Made by a program: the position numbers and the translations under genes. The notes under the pieces are model-generated. The model had not been told where the DNA came from, did no database searches, and saw only the letters and a list, made by a program, of their open reading frames with translations. Positions 53,745 to 63,363 of a stretch of DNA of 64,000 bases are shown here, one piece after another (position 1 is the first letter of the stretch; the number at the start of each line of letters is the position of its first letter). This stretch comes from Pseudoxanthomonas composti (GTDB lineage: Bacteria > Pseudomonadota > Gammaproteobacteria > Xanthomonadales > Xanthomonadaceae): NCBI RefSeq assembly GCF_004122095.1, contig NZ_SAWZ01000006.1:1-64000 (forward strand), in the 5' to 3' direction.

Positions 53745-56258
53745 TCACCACAGGTACTTGGCCTGGAAGTTGACCTCGCGGCCTTCCAGCGGACGGGCCA
53801 GCAGCACGCCGCCGGCGCTGGCCGCATTGCCGAAGATGCGCGAGTTCGACTCGGTCAGCCCCAGCTCGTTGGTCATGTTGGTGCCGCGCAGGTTCAGCTG
53901 CCAGTGATCGCCGATGTTGCTGGTCACGCCGAAGTCCACCGTGTGGTACGAGCCCAGCTGCTGCAGGCCCGACTGGTCCTGGGTGTGATCGCCGACATAG
54001 GTGTAGGTGACGTACGGCAGGATGTCGCCCCAGGCGGTCACGAAGCGGTAGCTGGGCGTGAACATGCCGCGGAACTTCGGCTGACGCTGCAGCTGCTTGC
54101 CCTCGATCGGAGCACAATCTTCCACGCCGTTGATGTTGGTGTAGCGGAAGCAGGCGTCGTAATCGGTGTACTCGCCGTCCAGGTAATTGGCCACCACCTG
54201 CAGTCGCAGGTTCTCCACCGGGGTCAGCGCGCCCATCAGGTTCACGCCATTGGACTTGGAGCCATAGATCTGCGGGCTGCCCAACGGCGTGCCCAGCCCA
54301 TCGGTCGGCTGGTACTGCAGACCGGTGAAGACGCGGTGGTAGGCGCTCAGATCCACGTACACCAGCGGCGACTGGTACTTGAAGCCGACTTCGTAGTTGC
54401 GGATCTTCTGCAGCGGCGGGAAGTTGTCGTTGGTGGTGCCGCGGATGCCGTTGTCGAAGTCCAGGAAGTGGCCGCCGGTGTTGACGCGTCCGTAGGCCGA
54501 GGTGTGCTCGTTGAAGCTGTAGTTGGCGCCGGCCGTCCACGAGGGATGGGTCTTGTCGTACTTGTTGTGCGCGTAGGTGCCGTCGCACACCGGCACGGCG
54601 TTGTCGTACAGCGTGAGCGGATTGCCGTCCAGATCTTGGTTGGTCATGTTGCACACATCGCTCTCGGCGTCCTGGTTCTCAAGACGCCCCGACAGGTCCA
54701 GCAGCCAGTTGCCCACCCGCCACGAGTCGGACAGGTAGATCGCCTTGTTGGTGGCGCTGCCGCGTTGGACGATGTGGTAGCCGCTGAAATCGGCGAAGCC
54801 CTGGCCGTCGGTGCGGTAGTAGGTCTGCCCGCCATCGACGTAGGTGACCGCGATCGGCGTGGCGTTGGGCGTGTTGGTCATGAGCATCTGGTTGCCCAGC
54901 GACCACTTGTCGGACATCGAGTAGTGCGCGTAGTACAGGCCGACCGTCAGCGTGTTGCCCTCGAACAGTTCGCGGCTCAGGCGGAAGTCGTTGTTGAAGC
55001 TCTTCAGTTGCTTGTGGATGTACCACCAGCCCTGCTGGATCACGCTCTGGTCCAGCGGCACCGCGCCACCGGTGGTGTAGGTGGCGGTGGCCGAACCGGC
55101 CGGCAGCTCGAAGCCTCCGGGCGTGTCCGGGTTGTAGAGCATGTCCGCCAGACTGGCCGGGTTGTTGCCCGAGAACAGCGCATTGGTGTCCATGTCGCCT
55201 TCATCGAACAGGAAGCGATCGCTGATCGCCCAGCCGTTCTCCAGCTGATAGTCGAAGTTGCCGCCCAGGAAGAGCATCTTGGCGCCACGCCCATCGGCCA
55301 GGTCGGCATTGGTGCCGCCGTTGGGATAGCTGGGCAGGTACACGCGCTGCATGGCCTTGCTGTAGTACGTGTCCTTGAGCGGGTCGAAGCCCGGATAGGC
55401 GCTGAAGCTGTCGGTGCCGCGCTGGATCAGCGGGATCGGGGTGATGAACTGGTTCTTGTCGTTGAGGTAGCGGCTGTACAGGGTGAACTTGCCCGCGTCG
55501 GTCTCGTGCGACAGCGTGGCGGTCAGCTGGCCGCCCTTGTCGGCCTTGAACTGCGGGTCGCGCACGCCGTCGGATTCGCGCCAGAAGCCGCCCACGCTGC
55601 CATACCAGCCCTCGGCCAGTTTGAAGCCGGCAAAGCCATCCAGCCGCCACAGCCCCTCGTCGCCGTAGGTCAGCCCGACGCTGCCTGACGGCACGTCGGT
55701 GCCGGTCTTGAGGAAGAAGTTGGCCGACGCGCCCATCTGCCCATCGGCGAACACCACCGACGGGCCGCCCTGCAGGATCTCAACGGCCTCGATCGTATCG
55801 TCCAGGCGGAACATTGAGGTGGTCTCGAAGAACGACAGCGTCGGCATGCCGTACAGCGGCGAGCCCATCAGCAGCGTGGAGAAGTAGGGCGCATCGCCGC
55901 CGCCGGGGAAGCCGGCGATCTCGATGTTGGCGCCGGTCTGGCCACCGCTGGTTTCGGGCCACATGCCCGGCGAGATCTTCAGCAGATCGGCCGTGCTTCT
56001 GGGATTGGCCTGCTTGATCTGCTCGGCATTGGCCGTGACGATGTTGAAGCTGGCTTCCAGCTTCTTCACGCCGCCGGCCTGGGCGGTGCCCGAGACCACC
56101 ACCGTGTCCAGCGTGGTGGCGTTGTCCTTGGACGCCGACGCACTGCTCGCCTGGTTCTGTGCTGGAGCGGTTGCGGCTTCCTGTGCGAAGGCGGTGACAT
56201 TGAGGCTGGCGGCGATCGCCGCCGACAGCGCATAGCGCGTCAACCAGATGCGTTGCAT
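53745..56258 (-). CDS. TonB-dependent outer-membrane receptor
   Basis: 837-residue TonB-dependent transporter. Signal peptide (about 1-24), then a TonB box-like DTVVVSG, the plug domain with IEAVEILQGGPSVVFADG and a C-terminal 22-strand barrel ending in an aromatic residue, as usual (final Trp). ATG 56258 has GGAGG(A) a few bases upstream. The large plug loops contain Cys pairs typical of this subgroup. Ligand is unknown; the glycosidase-like gene downstream favours a sugar over iron, but this is inference only. Confidence 0.93.
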   Translation of the reverse strand: MQRIWLTRYALSAAIAASLNVTAFAQEAATAPAQNQASSASASKDNATTLDTVVVSGTAQAGGVKKLEASFNIVTANAEQIKQANPRSTADLLKISPGMWPETSGGQTGANIEIAGFPGGGDAPYFSTLLMGSPLYGMPTLSFFETTSMFRLDDTIEAVEILQGGPSVVFADGQMGASANFFLKTGTDVPSGSVGLTYGDEGLWRLDGFAGFKLAEGWYGSVGGFWRESDGVRDPQFKADKGGQLTATLSHETDAGKFTLYSRYLNDKNQFITPIPLIQRGTDSFSAYPGFDPLKDTYYSKAMQRVYLPSYPNGGTNADLADGRGAKMLFLGGNFDYQLENGWAISDRFLFDEGDMDTNALFSGNNPASLADMLYNPDTPGGFELPAGSATATYTTGGAVPLDQSVIQQGWWYIHKQLKSFNNDFRLSRELFEGNTLTVGLYYAHYSMSDKWSLGNQMLMTNTPNATPIAVTYVDGGQTYYRTDGQGFADFSGYHIVQRGSATNKAIYLSDSWRVGNWLLDLSGRLENQDAESDVCNMTNQDLDGNPLTLYDNAVPVCDGTYAHNKYDKTHPSWTAGANYSFNEHTSAYGRVNTGGHFLDFDNGIRGTTNDNFPPLQKIRNYEVGFKYQSPLVYVDLSAYHRVFTGLQYQPTDGLGTPLGSPQIYGSKSNGVNLMGALTPVENLRLQVVANYLDGEYTDYDACFRYTNINGVEDCAPIEGKQLQRQPKFRGMFTPSYRFVTAWGDILPYVTYTYVGDHTQDQSGLQQLGSYHTVDFGVTSNIGDHWQLNLRGTNMTNELGLTESNSRIFGNAASAGGVLLARPLEGREVNFQAKYLW

Positions 56259-56392
56259 GGTTCTCCTCCCAGGAGATGTGGTTCCACGTCGTTCAAGAAC
56301 AGCACGGACACCCACGCGCAGCGATGCTTGCCCCCTTGCTTCTCGCGGCCGGCAATGGCCTCGCGCATGCGATGCGCGGCACGGTAGGGACG

Positions 56393-56410
56393 ACATTACA
56401 AATGTGTCAA
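56393..56410 (-). promoter_or_regulatory. Candidate receptor promoter and 13-bp inverted repeat
   Basis: On the minus strand TTGACA (56410-56405) is a consensus -35 and TACCGT (56386-56381) sits 18 bases downstream as a poor -10. A 13-bp inverted repeat (ACATT-3-AATGT, 56393-56405) lies between them, where a repressor site could act. The rest of the 509-base gap 56259-56767 shows no gene. Confidence 0.45.
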
Positions 56411-56767
56411 CTTCAGCGCGTCGCGCACGCGGTCCGCGCTGCGAGGCCTTGCACTGTCATGTGCGCGAAACGCGCGGATCTCCGCCGATTCCGGCGTTTT
56501 TTGCCCTGATTGCGATCGAGCAGGCTGGCAGGGACGGGCGCGACGAGCATTGCGACGCAGCACGCCGTGGCGCAGGCGCGGCATGCGATTTCCCGCTGGC
56601 GCCGGACCCCGGAACAACGCGGTCCAGCGCGTCAGCAGAGCGCTCGCCTTGTGCACGCTCGATTCATTCTCCACTGAGGCAGCCTGCTGCGGCTGTCGCC
56701 ATCGGCGGCTGACGGCCTCTTCGCGCCTACCTGCGCGGCAACGGTGGCGACCGCGCCGCGCAGTCGG

Positions 56768-58657
56768 TTACTGCCGCGCGACCACGGTCAGGCCGCTGTA
56801 ACTACCGCTCAGCCGCACGTAGTAGGTCGTGGTGCCGGAAGGCGTCACGCGCACCGTCTGCGTGGTGCTGCCGGCACGGCTGGAGCGAACGTCGTAGCTG
56901 CTGCTGGTCGGCACACGGCCTGCCGCCACGTACATCGCCACGTTGCCAGTGCCGCCGAAGGTCATGAAGCTGACCGGCTTGCCGGCCGCGGCCTGGAAGC
57001 TGTACAGCGCATCGCCGCCCTGGCTGCCCAGGCCGCGCATCTCCACCTTGTTGGTCAGTGTCTTGGTCGGCGGCACGCAGCTGCTGTCCGTTGGCGCGCA
57101 CGGCGGGGTGGTCGCCATCTGCAGCAGCATGTCCACATCCAGGATGCCCGCGCCGATCGGCGTGGTGCTGGGGATCGCCACCGGGAACGGCCGCGCGCTG
57201 CTGCGCAGCAGCTCACGCATGCCGCTCCAAGTGAACGGGGTGGTGGCCACGCTCTGCACCATCGCCACGGCCGCGGCGACGTGGGGCGAGGCCATCGAGG
57301 TGCCGGCCAGCCCGCCGATCTGCCACTCGCCGGTGGGCGCGGTGGCGCTGGCGTTGACGACCTGGAAGATGTAGCCGCCGGGGTTGCCGTCGATGTCGCC
57401 GCCACCGCCCGGCGCGGCGATGTCCACACGGCTGCCGTAGTTGGAGTAGCTGGCGCGACCACCATTGATGCGCGAGGCGCCCACGCTGATGACGCCGTTG
57501 CACGAGGACATGGTGTAGGTGCCGGCGTTGGCGTTGGAGTTGCCGGCGGCCACCACGATGATGCTGCCCTTGGCGTTGATCTGGTCGATGGCGTCCTGGT
57601 ACATCTGCGGGCAGGTGTCCGGGCCGCCGCTGCCCAGGCTCATGTTGATCACCTCGGCCGGGTTCGGATTGGTCGGCAGGCCGGCCACCGGCAGGCCCGC
57701 AGCCCACAGCATGCCGTCGGCGATGTCGCTGCCGAAGCCGCCGCAGGATCCAAGCACGCGCACCGGCAGGACCTTGGCCTCGTAGGCCAGGCCAGCGGTG
57801 GCCAGGTTGTTGTTGGTGACCTGGGCGATGGTGCCGGCGACGTGGCTGCCATGCCATGAGCTGGGTTCAGGCGCGTTACCGGGTGCGCCCAGCGCAGTGC
57901 AGTAGTCCGCTTCCACCCAGTCGCCCAGGTCGTAGCCGCCCGGCGCACGGCCGTCGCTGTCGCGGCGCGACACCCGGCGGTCGGTGATCATGTCGTAGCC
58001 CGGCAGCACGTTGGCCGCAAGGTCGGGGTTGTCCTTGACCACGCCGGTGTCGATCACCGCCACCACCACGCCCTGGCCGGTGGAGCGGCTCCAGCCCTGC
58101 TCGGCGCTCACCCCGCCGACCGGGTTGTGGAAGTTCCACTGCAGCCGGGCGTAAGCCGGGTCGTTGGGCGTGGTGGAAGCAGCGGCGGCGGCGAACGCGG
58201 GCCCGCGCACGCTGGCCTCGTCCAGGCGCTGGTACAGGCGATCGACCTGCACCGACTCCACCGACGGATCGGCCTTGAGTTCGTCGACGAAGATCGCGCG
58301 CTCGCTGTCGCTGAGACGGCGTGAGGTCTGCACGACGTGCCAGCCCGGCACCGCCATGTCGCGCAGTACCTTGGCGCTAACTGCGCTGCGCGCCGGCGCG
58401 TTGGCGCTGGCCGCCCTGGCCCGCTGCATGCCGCTGCGCGCCACGGCGCTGCTCAGCGTCGTGCTCAGCTGGCTGCGCGCCTGCGTGCCGGTGGCGCGGG
58501 TCTTGACGATGAAGCGCTGGCCCAGCTCGGCGGTGGTGGCCGCTTGCGGTACGGGGCCGCGCACGTCGCCCTGGGCGATGGAGGGAGAGGCGGCCTGCGC
58601 GCTGCCGGCGAACAGCACGGCGGCCAGGGCGGCGGCGAGGGTGTTGGAAGAGCTCAT
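56768..58657 (-). CDS. S8 family serine protease (subtilisin-like)
   Basis: 629-residue secreted subtilase: signal peptide (about 1-22), I9-like propeptide, catalytic Asp203 in VAVIDTGV, His269 in SWHGSHVAGT and Ser454 in GTSMASPH, and a C-terminal beta-sandwich of the PPC type (about 520-629) that is often removed after secretion. ATG 58657 gives the signal peptide; the frame extends upstream to 58726. It follows the YadA-like gene by 65 bases on the same strand, so the two are probably one transcript. Confidence 0.95.
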   Translation of the reverse strand: MSSSNTLAAALAAVLFAGSAQAASPSIAQGDVRGPVPQAATTAELGQRFIVKTRATGTQARSQLSTTLSSAVARSGMQRARAASANAPARSAVSAKVLRDMAVPGWHVVQTSRRLSDSERAIFVDELKADPSVESVQVDRLYQRLDEASVRGPAFAAAAASTTPNDPAYARLQWNFHNPVGGVSAEQGWSRSTGQGVVVAVIDTGVVKDNPDLAANVLPGYDMITDRRVSRRDSDGRAPGGYDLGDWVEADYCTALGAPGNAPEPSSWHGSHVAGTIAQVTNNNLATAGLAYEAKVLPVRVLGSCGGFGSDIADGMLWAAGLPVAGLPTNPNPAEVINMSLGSGGPDTCPQMYQDAIDQINAKGSIIVVAAGNSNANAGTYTMSSCNGVISVGASRINGGRASYSNYGSRVDIAAPGGGGDIDGNPGGYIFQVVNASATAPTGEWQIGGLAGTSMASPHVAAAVAMVQSVATTPFTWSGMRELLRSSARPFPVAIPSTTPIGAGILDVDMLLQMATTPPCAPTDSSCVPPTKTLTNKVEMRGLGSQGGDALYSFQAAAGKPVSFMTFGGTGNVAMYVAAGRVPTSSSYDVRSSRAGSTTQTVRVTPSGTTTYYVRLSGSYSGLTVVARQ

Positions 58658-58722
58658 CTTCGTATCCTGGAGAGAGAAGTCAAAAGGAGGAAACGCGGCG
58701 GCGCGTGCACCGCCGCGATGCA

Positions 58723-61047
58723 TCACAGGTCCACGCCGAAGCCGACGCCGGCCGAGGACTCGCCGCCACTGAAGGCGCCGCCCAGGCTGAAGGAGGTGCG
58801 CGGCCCCAACTTGCGGCCGTAGCCGATCGATACCGCCTGCTCGCCGCCCTGGACGCCGGCGCCGACCGAGATGCGTCCGCGCGGGCTCTGCGTGCCGGCG
58901 GCGTTGATCGCCATGTTCAGCATCGCCGCGCTCATCGCGCCCAGCCGGTCCATGCGCTGCTCCATGCCGTCGAAACGGCGCTCGGTCTCGGCGCGCAACT
59001 GGCTGAAGCTGTCGTCCAGCGCGGTGATGCGGGTATTGGTGTAGGCATTGGCGCTGCTCAGCGTGGCGCTGTCGCCCGCGCGCATCTGCGACACGTTGGC
59101 CGCATCGGTACCGGCGCTGCCGGCGGCAACATTGGCGATCTGGCGCTCGTTGCCGGTGCTTCCCACCGACACGGTGTTGGCACGGTCGGCGACCGCGCCC
59201 TGGCCCAACGCCACCGCATTGCCGGCGCTGGCCGAGGCGCCCTGGCCCAGCGCGGTGGACGAGGCCGCCATCGCGCTGGCGCTTTCGCCCACCGCCACCG
59301 CATTGGTCGCCACCGCCGCAACACGGGCGTTGGCACCCACGGCGGTGCTGCCATCGGCGTTGACGCGCGCGTTGGCGCCCACGGCGGTGTCGTTGGGTCC
59401 GTAGGCCAGCGACTCGGCGCCCAGGGCCAGTCCGTTCTCGCCATTGGCGGTGGCACCTGAGCCCACGGCCACCGCATTGGTGCCTGCCCCAATGCTCGGC
59501 GCGCTGGGTGCGGCACCGCCGCCGCCGACACTGATGCCGCCGGAGCCGCCGATGGCCTCCAGCCGGCTGCCGAAGCCGGTCAGCGCGGTATCGATGGCGC
59601 CCATCGCCGAGCCCAGGTCGGTGTACTGCGTGCCCTGCACCAGATAGCGGCCGCCGACCAGGTTGCCGTTGGCGTCGATCATGCTGCCGGCGCCGAACGC
59701 CGCGGCCACCTTGCGCATCTGTCCCAGGTTCACCGCATCGGTGTCCAGGGTACCGGCGGCCAGGTTGGTGAGCTGGCGCTCACTGCCGACCGCGCCGATG
59801 GACACGGTGTTGTCGCGCTCGGTGATCGAGCCAGCGCCCAGCGCCACGCTGTTGTTGGTGATGGTCGTCTGGTCGTTGACGAACTGCGAGTTGCCGACGC
59901 GGGCGCCGGGGCCGATCGCGATGGAGCGGTCGCCAAACACGTCCGCGCCGGTGCCCACGGCAATGCTGTCGTAGAACAGCACGGGGATGTCGCGGAAGAA
60001 TTCTCCGTTCCACACCATTCCCCCGCCCAGGGCCAGGCTGCGGGTGCCGCCGGCCCAGGCGCCGTTGCCGAGCGCGGTGGCGCCGACGCCCAGGGCGAGC
60101 GCGGCCGGGCCGACCGCGGTGGCGTCGTCGCTCTGCGCGAACGCGCTGGGACCGATGGCCACGCTGTGGAGGCCCCAGGCGCGTGCGCCATTGCCGAAGG
60201 CGGTGGCCCACTCGGCGATGGCCTGGCTCTGCGCGCCCACTGCCACGGCGGCGTACTGATTGGCCACCGCGGTGGCGCCCACGGCGACGGTGCGGTTGGC
60301 GCTGGCCTCGGCCAGGGCGCCGACCGCGGTCGAGCTGTAGGCGGTGGCCAGAGCCCCGCCGCCCAGCGCGGTGGACAGCGGGCCGGTGGCCTGGGTGGCC
60401 TGCAACTGCACCCCCTCAACGCCGAAGCCCTCGATGCCCACATCGACGATGCCGCCCACCGCGACGCTGGAGCGGTCGCTGGCGATCGCCCCGGCACCGG
60501 CGGCCACGTTGTACTGGCCGCTGGCCTGCGCGCCGGCACCCAGCGCGGTCGCGGCCGCGCCCGTGGCCGAGGTCTGCTGCAGGATCACCACGCCGTTGGA
60601 CTGGTAGGAAAAATCCAGGTCGAGCATGCCGCCCACGGCGGTGGTGGAGATTTCGGTGGCCAGGCTGTTGTGGCCTGCTGCCAGGGCGTGACTGGCATAG
60701 CTGACTGCACCGGCACCCAGGGCGATGGTGCCGGTGCCGACCGCCGAGGCCGCTTCGCCGGCGGCCAGCGCTTCTTCGCCGTCGGCATAGGCCCCGGCCT
60801 CGCTCTCGGCGCTGCCGGTGGCCTGGAAGTAGACGCTGGGGTCGTAGGCTGTCGCGCTGGGGCCGGCCGTGGCGTCGCTGGCCGCAGTCTGCGAGGCGCC
60901 GCCGGCAGGCATGGCGGTGGTCGCGCGCGGCGTCTGCGCCATGGCCGGCGCTGCCAGGCACAACGCGCAGGCCAGGGCCAGGGCGCTGTAGCGACGGGGA
61001 TGCGGATGACGGGCGGCGACGCCGCGCAGGGAAGTGCAGTCGTTCAT
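58723..61047 (-). CDS. YadA-like trimeric autotransporter adhesin
   Basis: 774-residue predicted trimeric autotransporter. Signal peptide (about 1-37, ALA-type), a head rich in Hep_Hag repeats (AVG-x-A-x-A/S-x-G spacing through about residues 90-640), a short coiled-coil stalk, and a C-terminal YadA anchor of four beta strands with GRISVGAGVQGGEQAVSIGYG. The final residue is Leu rather than the aromatic residue common at the end of such anchors. ATG 61047 was chosen; the frame stays open antisense to the kinase gene only by chance. Confidence 0.92.
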   Translation of the reverse strand: MNDCTSLRGVAARHPHPRRYSALALACALCLAAPAMAQTPRATTAMPAGGASQTAASDATAGPSATAYDPSVYFQATGSAESEAGAYADGEEALAAGEAASAVGTGTIALGAGAVSYASHALAAGHNSLATEISTTAVGGMLDLDFSYQSNGVVILQQTSATGAAATALGAGAQASGQYNVAAGAGAIASDRSSVAVGGIVDVGIEGFGVEGVQLQATQATGPLSTALGGGALATAYSSTAVGALAEASANRTVAVGATAVANQYAAVAVGAQSQAIAEWATAFGNGARAWGLHSVAIGPSAFAQSDDATAVGPAALALGVGATALGNGAWAGGTRSLALGGGMVWNGEFFRDIPVLFYDSIAVGTGADVFGDRSIAIGPGARVGNSQFVNDQTTITNNSVALGAGSITERDNTVSIGAVGSERQLTNLAAGTLDTDAVNLGQMRKVAAAFGAGSMIDANGNLVGGRYLVQGTQYTDLGSAMGAIDTALTGFGSRLEAIGGSGGISVGGGGAAPSAPSIGAGTNAVAVGSGATANGENGLALGAESLAYGPNDTAVGANARVNADGSTAVGANARVAAVATNAVAVGESASAMAASSTALGQGASASAGNAVALGQGAVADRANTVSVGSTGNERQIANVAAGSAGTDAANVSQMRAGDSATLSSANAYTNTRITALDDSFSQLRAETERRFDGMEQRMDRLGAMSAAMLNMAINAAGTQSPRGRISVGAGVQGGEQAVSIGYGRKLGPRTSFSLGGAFSGGESSAGVGFGVDL

Positions 61048-61192
61048 GGCGATCTCTGGCTGGGAATGGACAAGGCAGAAGGCGACGTCGGCGGCGCAGC
61101 TGCGCCTCCGCCTCGGTCGGCAGTGGTCTGGACACCGCGCCGTCGTCCCCGGGCGCGCTCTGTCATGTGAACTTAGGGGCGCCGTCATCGCC

Positions 61193-61235
61193 TTGTCACC
61201 CGCAAGTTCTCGCAGGATCATCACCGGATTCTCAC
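61193..61235. promoter_or_regulatory. Direct TTNTCNC repeats in the adhesin-kinase gap
   Basis: Three direct repeats start at 61193 (TTGTCAC), 61207 (TTCTCGC) and 61229 (TTCTCAC). Two are 22 bases apart, a spacing of two helical turns. The gap 61048-61257 is divergent between the adhesin and the kinase gene. A link to the response regulator is inference; the pattern could be chance. Confidence 0.3.
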
Positions 61236-61257
61236 TGAACGGGTTCGGCACGGCGGC

Positions 61258-62607
61258 ATGAAGGCGTTCTGGGACTGGCTGGGCCGCGCGCCGCTGGTGG
61301 ACGAGGTGGATCGACGCAACGCGCGCGTGATCCAGCTGTTGCTGCTGTTCCTGGCGGTGACCATCCCCGCCACGCTGGTGGTCGCACTGGTGCTGGCGTG
61401 GCCGCAGCTGCGCGCGCAGCCGCTGCAGCCCGGGTTGGTGATCTCCTTGAGCATGAGCCTGCTGATCGGGGTGAGCGCGGCGATCGGTTTCGTGCGCGTG
61501 CGCCGTGGCGCCTTGCGCGGCGGCGTGCAGCTGCTGCTCGGGGCCATGCTCGGCTCGCTGCTGGTCAACGCCGCCATCCACGGCTTCCAGCGGCAGCTGC
61601 CGGATCAGCTGGCGCAGATGCTGGCGCTGATCCTGGCTGGCCTGGTGCTGGGGCGCCGCGCGCTGTGGATGACGCTGGTCGGCCTGTTGCTGACGCTGTG
61701 CGTCGGCGTGGTCCGCGACAGCGCGCTGCTGCCGGCCGATGCGCGCTCGCTGTTCAACGTGGTGCCGGTGTTGTTCAGTTATCTGCTGGTGGCGCTGCTG
61801 CTGGACCGCACCACCCAGGCGCTGCGCGAGAGCCTGCGAGAATCCAACGCCCGCGGTCAGCGCCTGCAGCAGGAAATGCAGGAGCGCGAACGCGCGCAGA
61901 CCCAGCTGATCCACGCGCAGAAGCGCGAGATCACCGAGCGCATGGCCAGCGGCCTGGCCCACGACTTCAACAACATCCTGGCGGTGATGTCCGGCTTTGC
62001 CGCCACGCGCCATGACGACGACACCGGCAGCGACGGCGAGCGCATCGCGCAGCTGGAGGACAGCCTGGCCGAGGTGGAGGCCTCGGCCGAGCGCGGCATG
62101 ACCATCGTGCGGCGGCTGCTGCGTTTCAGCCGGCGCGAGGCCGAGCATGTCGAGCGTTTCGACGCGGCCGCTGCGGTGGAGGCCTTGCAGCCGATGCTGC
62201 GGCAGCTGCTGGAGGCGCGGATCGTGCTGCGTTGCACGCTGCCGGCCGCGCCGGCGCCGATCCGTTTCGAGCGCAGCCAGTTCGACCTGATGCTGCTCAA
62301 CCTGGCCTCCAACAGCCGCGATGCCATCGCCGAGCGCGGCCACTTCGACATCGACGTCTCCACGACGGAGCAGGGTGTGGTCATCGAGATCGCCGACGAC
62401 GGCCATGGCATGCCGGCCGAGGTGGCCGCGCAGGCGTTCGAACCGTTCTACAGCACCAAGCCGGCCGACCGCGGCACCGGCCTGGGCCTGGCGGTGGTGC
62501 GCGACCTGGTGGTGCGCGCCGGCGGGCGCATCCAGGTGCACAGCACGCAGGGGCAGGGCACGCGCTTTCGCATCGTGCTGCCGCACGCCAAGACGGCCCC
62601 GGCTTAG
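61258..62607 (+). CDS. Membrane sensor histidine kinase
   Basis: 449-residue histidine kinase with several N-terminal membrane segments (about 23-190), a coiled linker (about 195-225), the HisKA H-box GLAHDFNNIL with phospho-acceptor His235, and an HATPase domain with N (LNLASNSRDA), G1 (DDGHGMP) and G2 (GTGLGLAVV) motifs. No extracellular sensor domain is seen, so signal perception is likely in the membrane. The gene is divergent from the adhesin gene and convergent with the response regulator, an arrangement unlike most two-component pairs. Confidence 0.93.
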   Translation: MKAFWDWLGRAPLVDEVDRRNARVIQLLLLFLAVTIPATLVVALVLAWPQLRAQPLQPGLVISLSMSLLIGVSAAIGFVRVRRGALRGGVQLLLGAMLGSLLVNAAIHGFQRQLPDQLAQMLALILAGLVLGRRALWMTLVGLLLTLCVGVVRDSALLPADARSLFNVVPVLFSYLLVALLLDRTTQALRESLRESNARGQRLQQEMQERERAQTQLIHAQKREITERMASGLAHDFNNILAVMSGFAATRHDDDTGSDGERIAQLEDSLAEVEASAERGMTIVRRLLRFSRREAEHVERFDAAAAVEALQPMLRQLLEARIVLRCTLPAAPAPIRFERSQFDLMLLNLASNSRDAIAERGHFDIDVSTTEQGVVIEIADDGHGMPAEVAAQAFEPFYSTKPADRGTGLGLAVVRDLVVRAGGRIQVHSTQGQGTRFRIVLPHAKTAPA

Positions 62608-62652
62608 CGCCTGGTCCCTGCCTGGGCGCCGCGACGCGGTGCGCGCTGCACC

Positions 62653-63363
62653 CTAGGCGGCCGGATCGAAGATGTAGCCCTGGCCGTGCACGGCGGACAG
62701 CGGCAGGGGCTCGCCGCAGCGGCGCTGCACCTTGCTGCGCAGGCGGTGCACCATCGAATCCAGGCGGTGCGCATCGAAGTCGTACACGCGCTCGGTCAGC
62801 GCCGCGATCAGCGCCTCGCGCGCCACCAGCAGGCCGGGCTGCTCCAGCAGGCGCTGGCACAGGCGGCGTTCGCTGCCGGTCAGCGCCGCGGCGGCGCCGG
62901 ACGGGGACAGCAGGCACCAGCCGTCCTCGCTCAGCTGCCAGCGCGCGCGCGTCGGGGGCGCGGGCCGGCGCCCGCTCACGCGTCGGGCCAGGCTGTGCAG
63001 GGTGGCGGCCAGCAGATCCAGTTCCACGGGCTTTGCCAGGTAGGCATCGGCGCCGCCGGTCAGCCCGCGGATGCGATCCTCGGTCTGGCCCAGGCTGGTC
63101 AGCATGACGATGCCGATCTCCGGGTACCGCTGGCGCAGCGTGCCGGCCAGGGTGAAGCCGTCGGTATCGGGCAGGCCCACGTCCAGCACCACGATCTCGG
63201 CGCCCTCGCGTTCGAGCCGTTGTTGCAGTTCCGCGCCGGTGCCGCAGCCGTCGACGGCGAAGCCGAAGCGACGCAGGCCGGGGACCAGGATGCGCTCGCG
63301 CAGGACCGGATCGTCCTCCAGGAGCAACGTGCGCAAAGGGGCGGCAGCGGGATCGGAAGTCAT
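62653..63363 (-). CDS. OmpR/PhoB-type response regulator
   Basis: 236-residue response regulator. Receiver domain acidic pair Asp17/Asp18, phospho-acceptor Asp61 in VVLDVGLPD, Lys111 in AYLAKP. A C-terminal winged-helix effector domain (about 140-232) ends in VHGQGYIF. It is convergent with the kinase gene, 45 bases apart, and probably its partner, although the opposite orientation leaves room for another kinase. Confidence 0.92.
   Translation of the reverse strand: MTSDPAAAPLRTLLLEDDPVLRERILVPGLRRFGFAVDGCGTGAELQQRLEREGAEIVVLDVGLPDTDGFTLAGTLRQRYPEIGIVMLTSLGQTEDRIRGLTGGADAYLAKPVELDLLAATLHSLARRVSGRRPAPPTRARWQLSEDGWCLLSPSGAAAALTGSERRLCQRLLEQPGLLVAREALIAALTERVYDFDAHRLDSMVHRLRSKVQRRCGEPLPLSAVHGQGYIFDPAA

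Noticed and set aside
53451-55688. 745-codon open frame on the plus strand opposite the TonB receptor
   Set aside because: Runs across the TonB receptor and part of the glycosidase gene on the other strand, with Val/Gly-rich shadow composition.
61048-62586. N-terminal extension of the YadA-like frame
   Set aside because: It lies antisense to the kinase gene and adds Gln/His-rich sequence before a clear signal peptide that begins at 61047.
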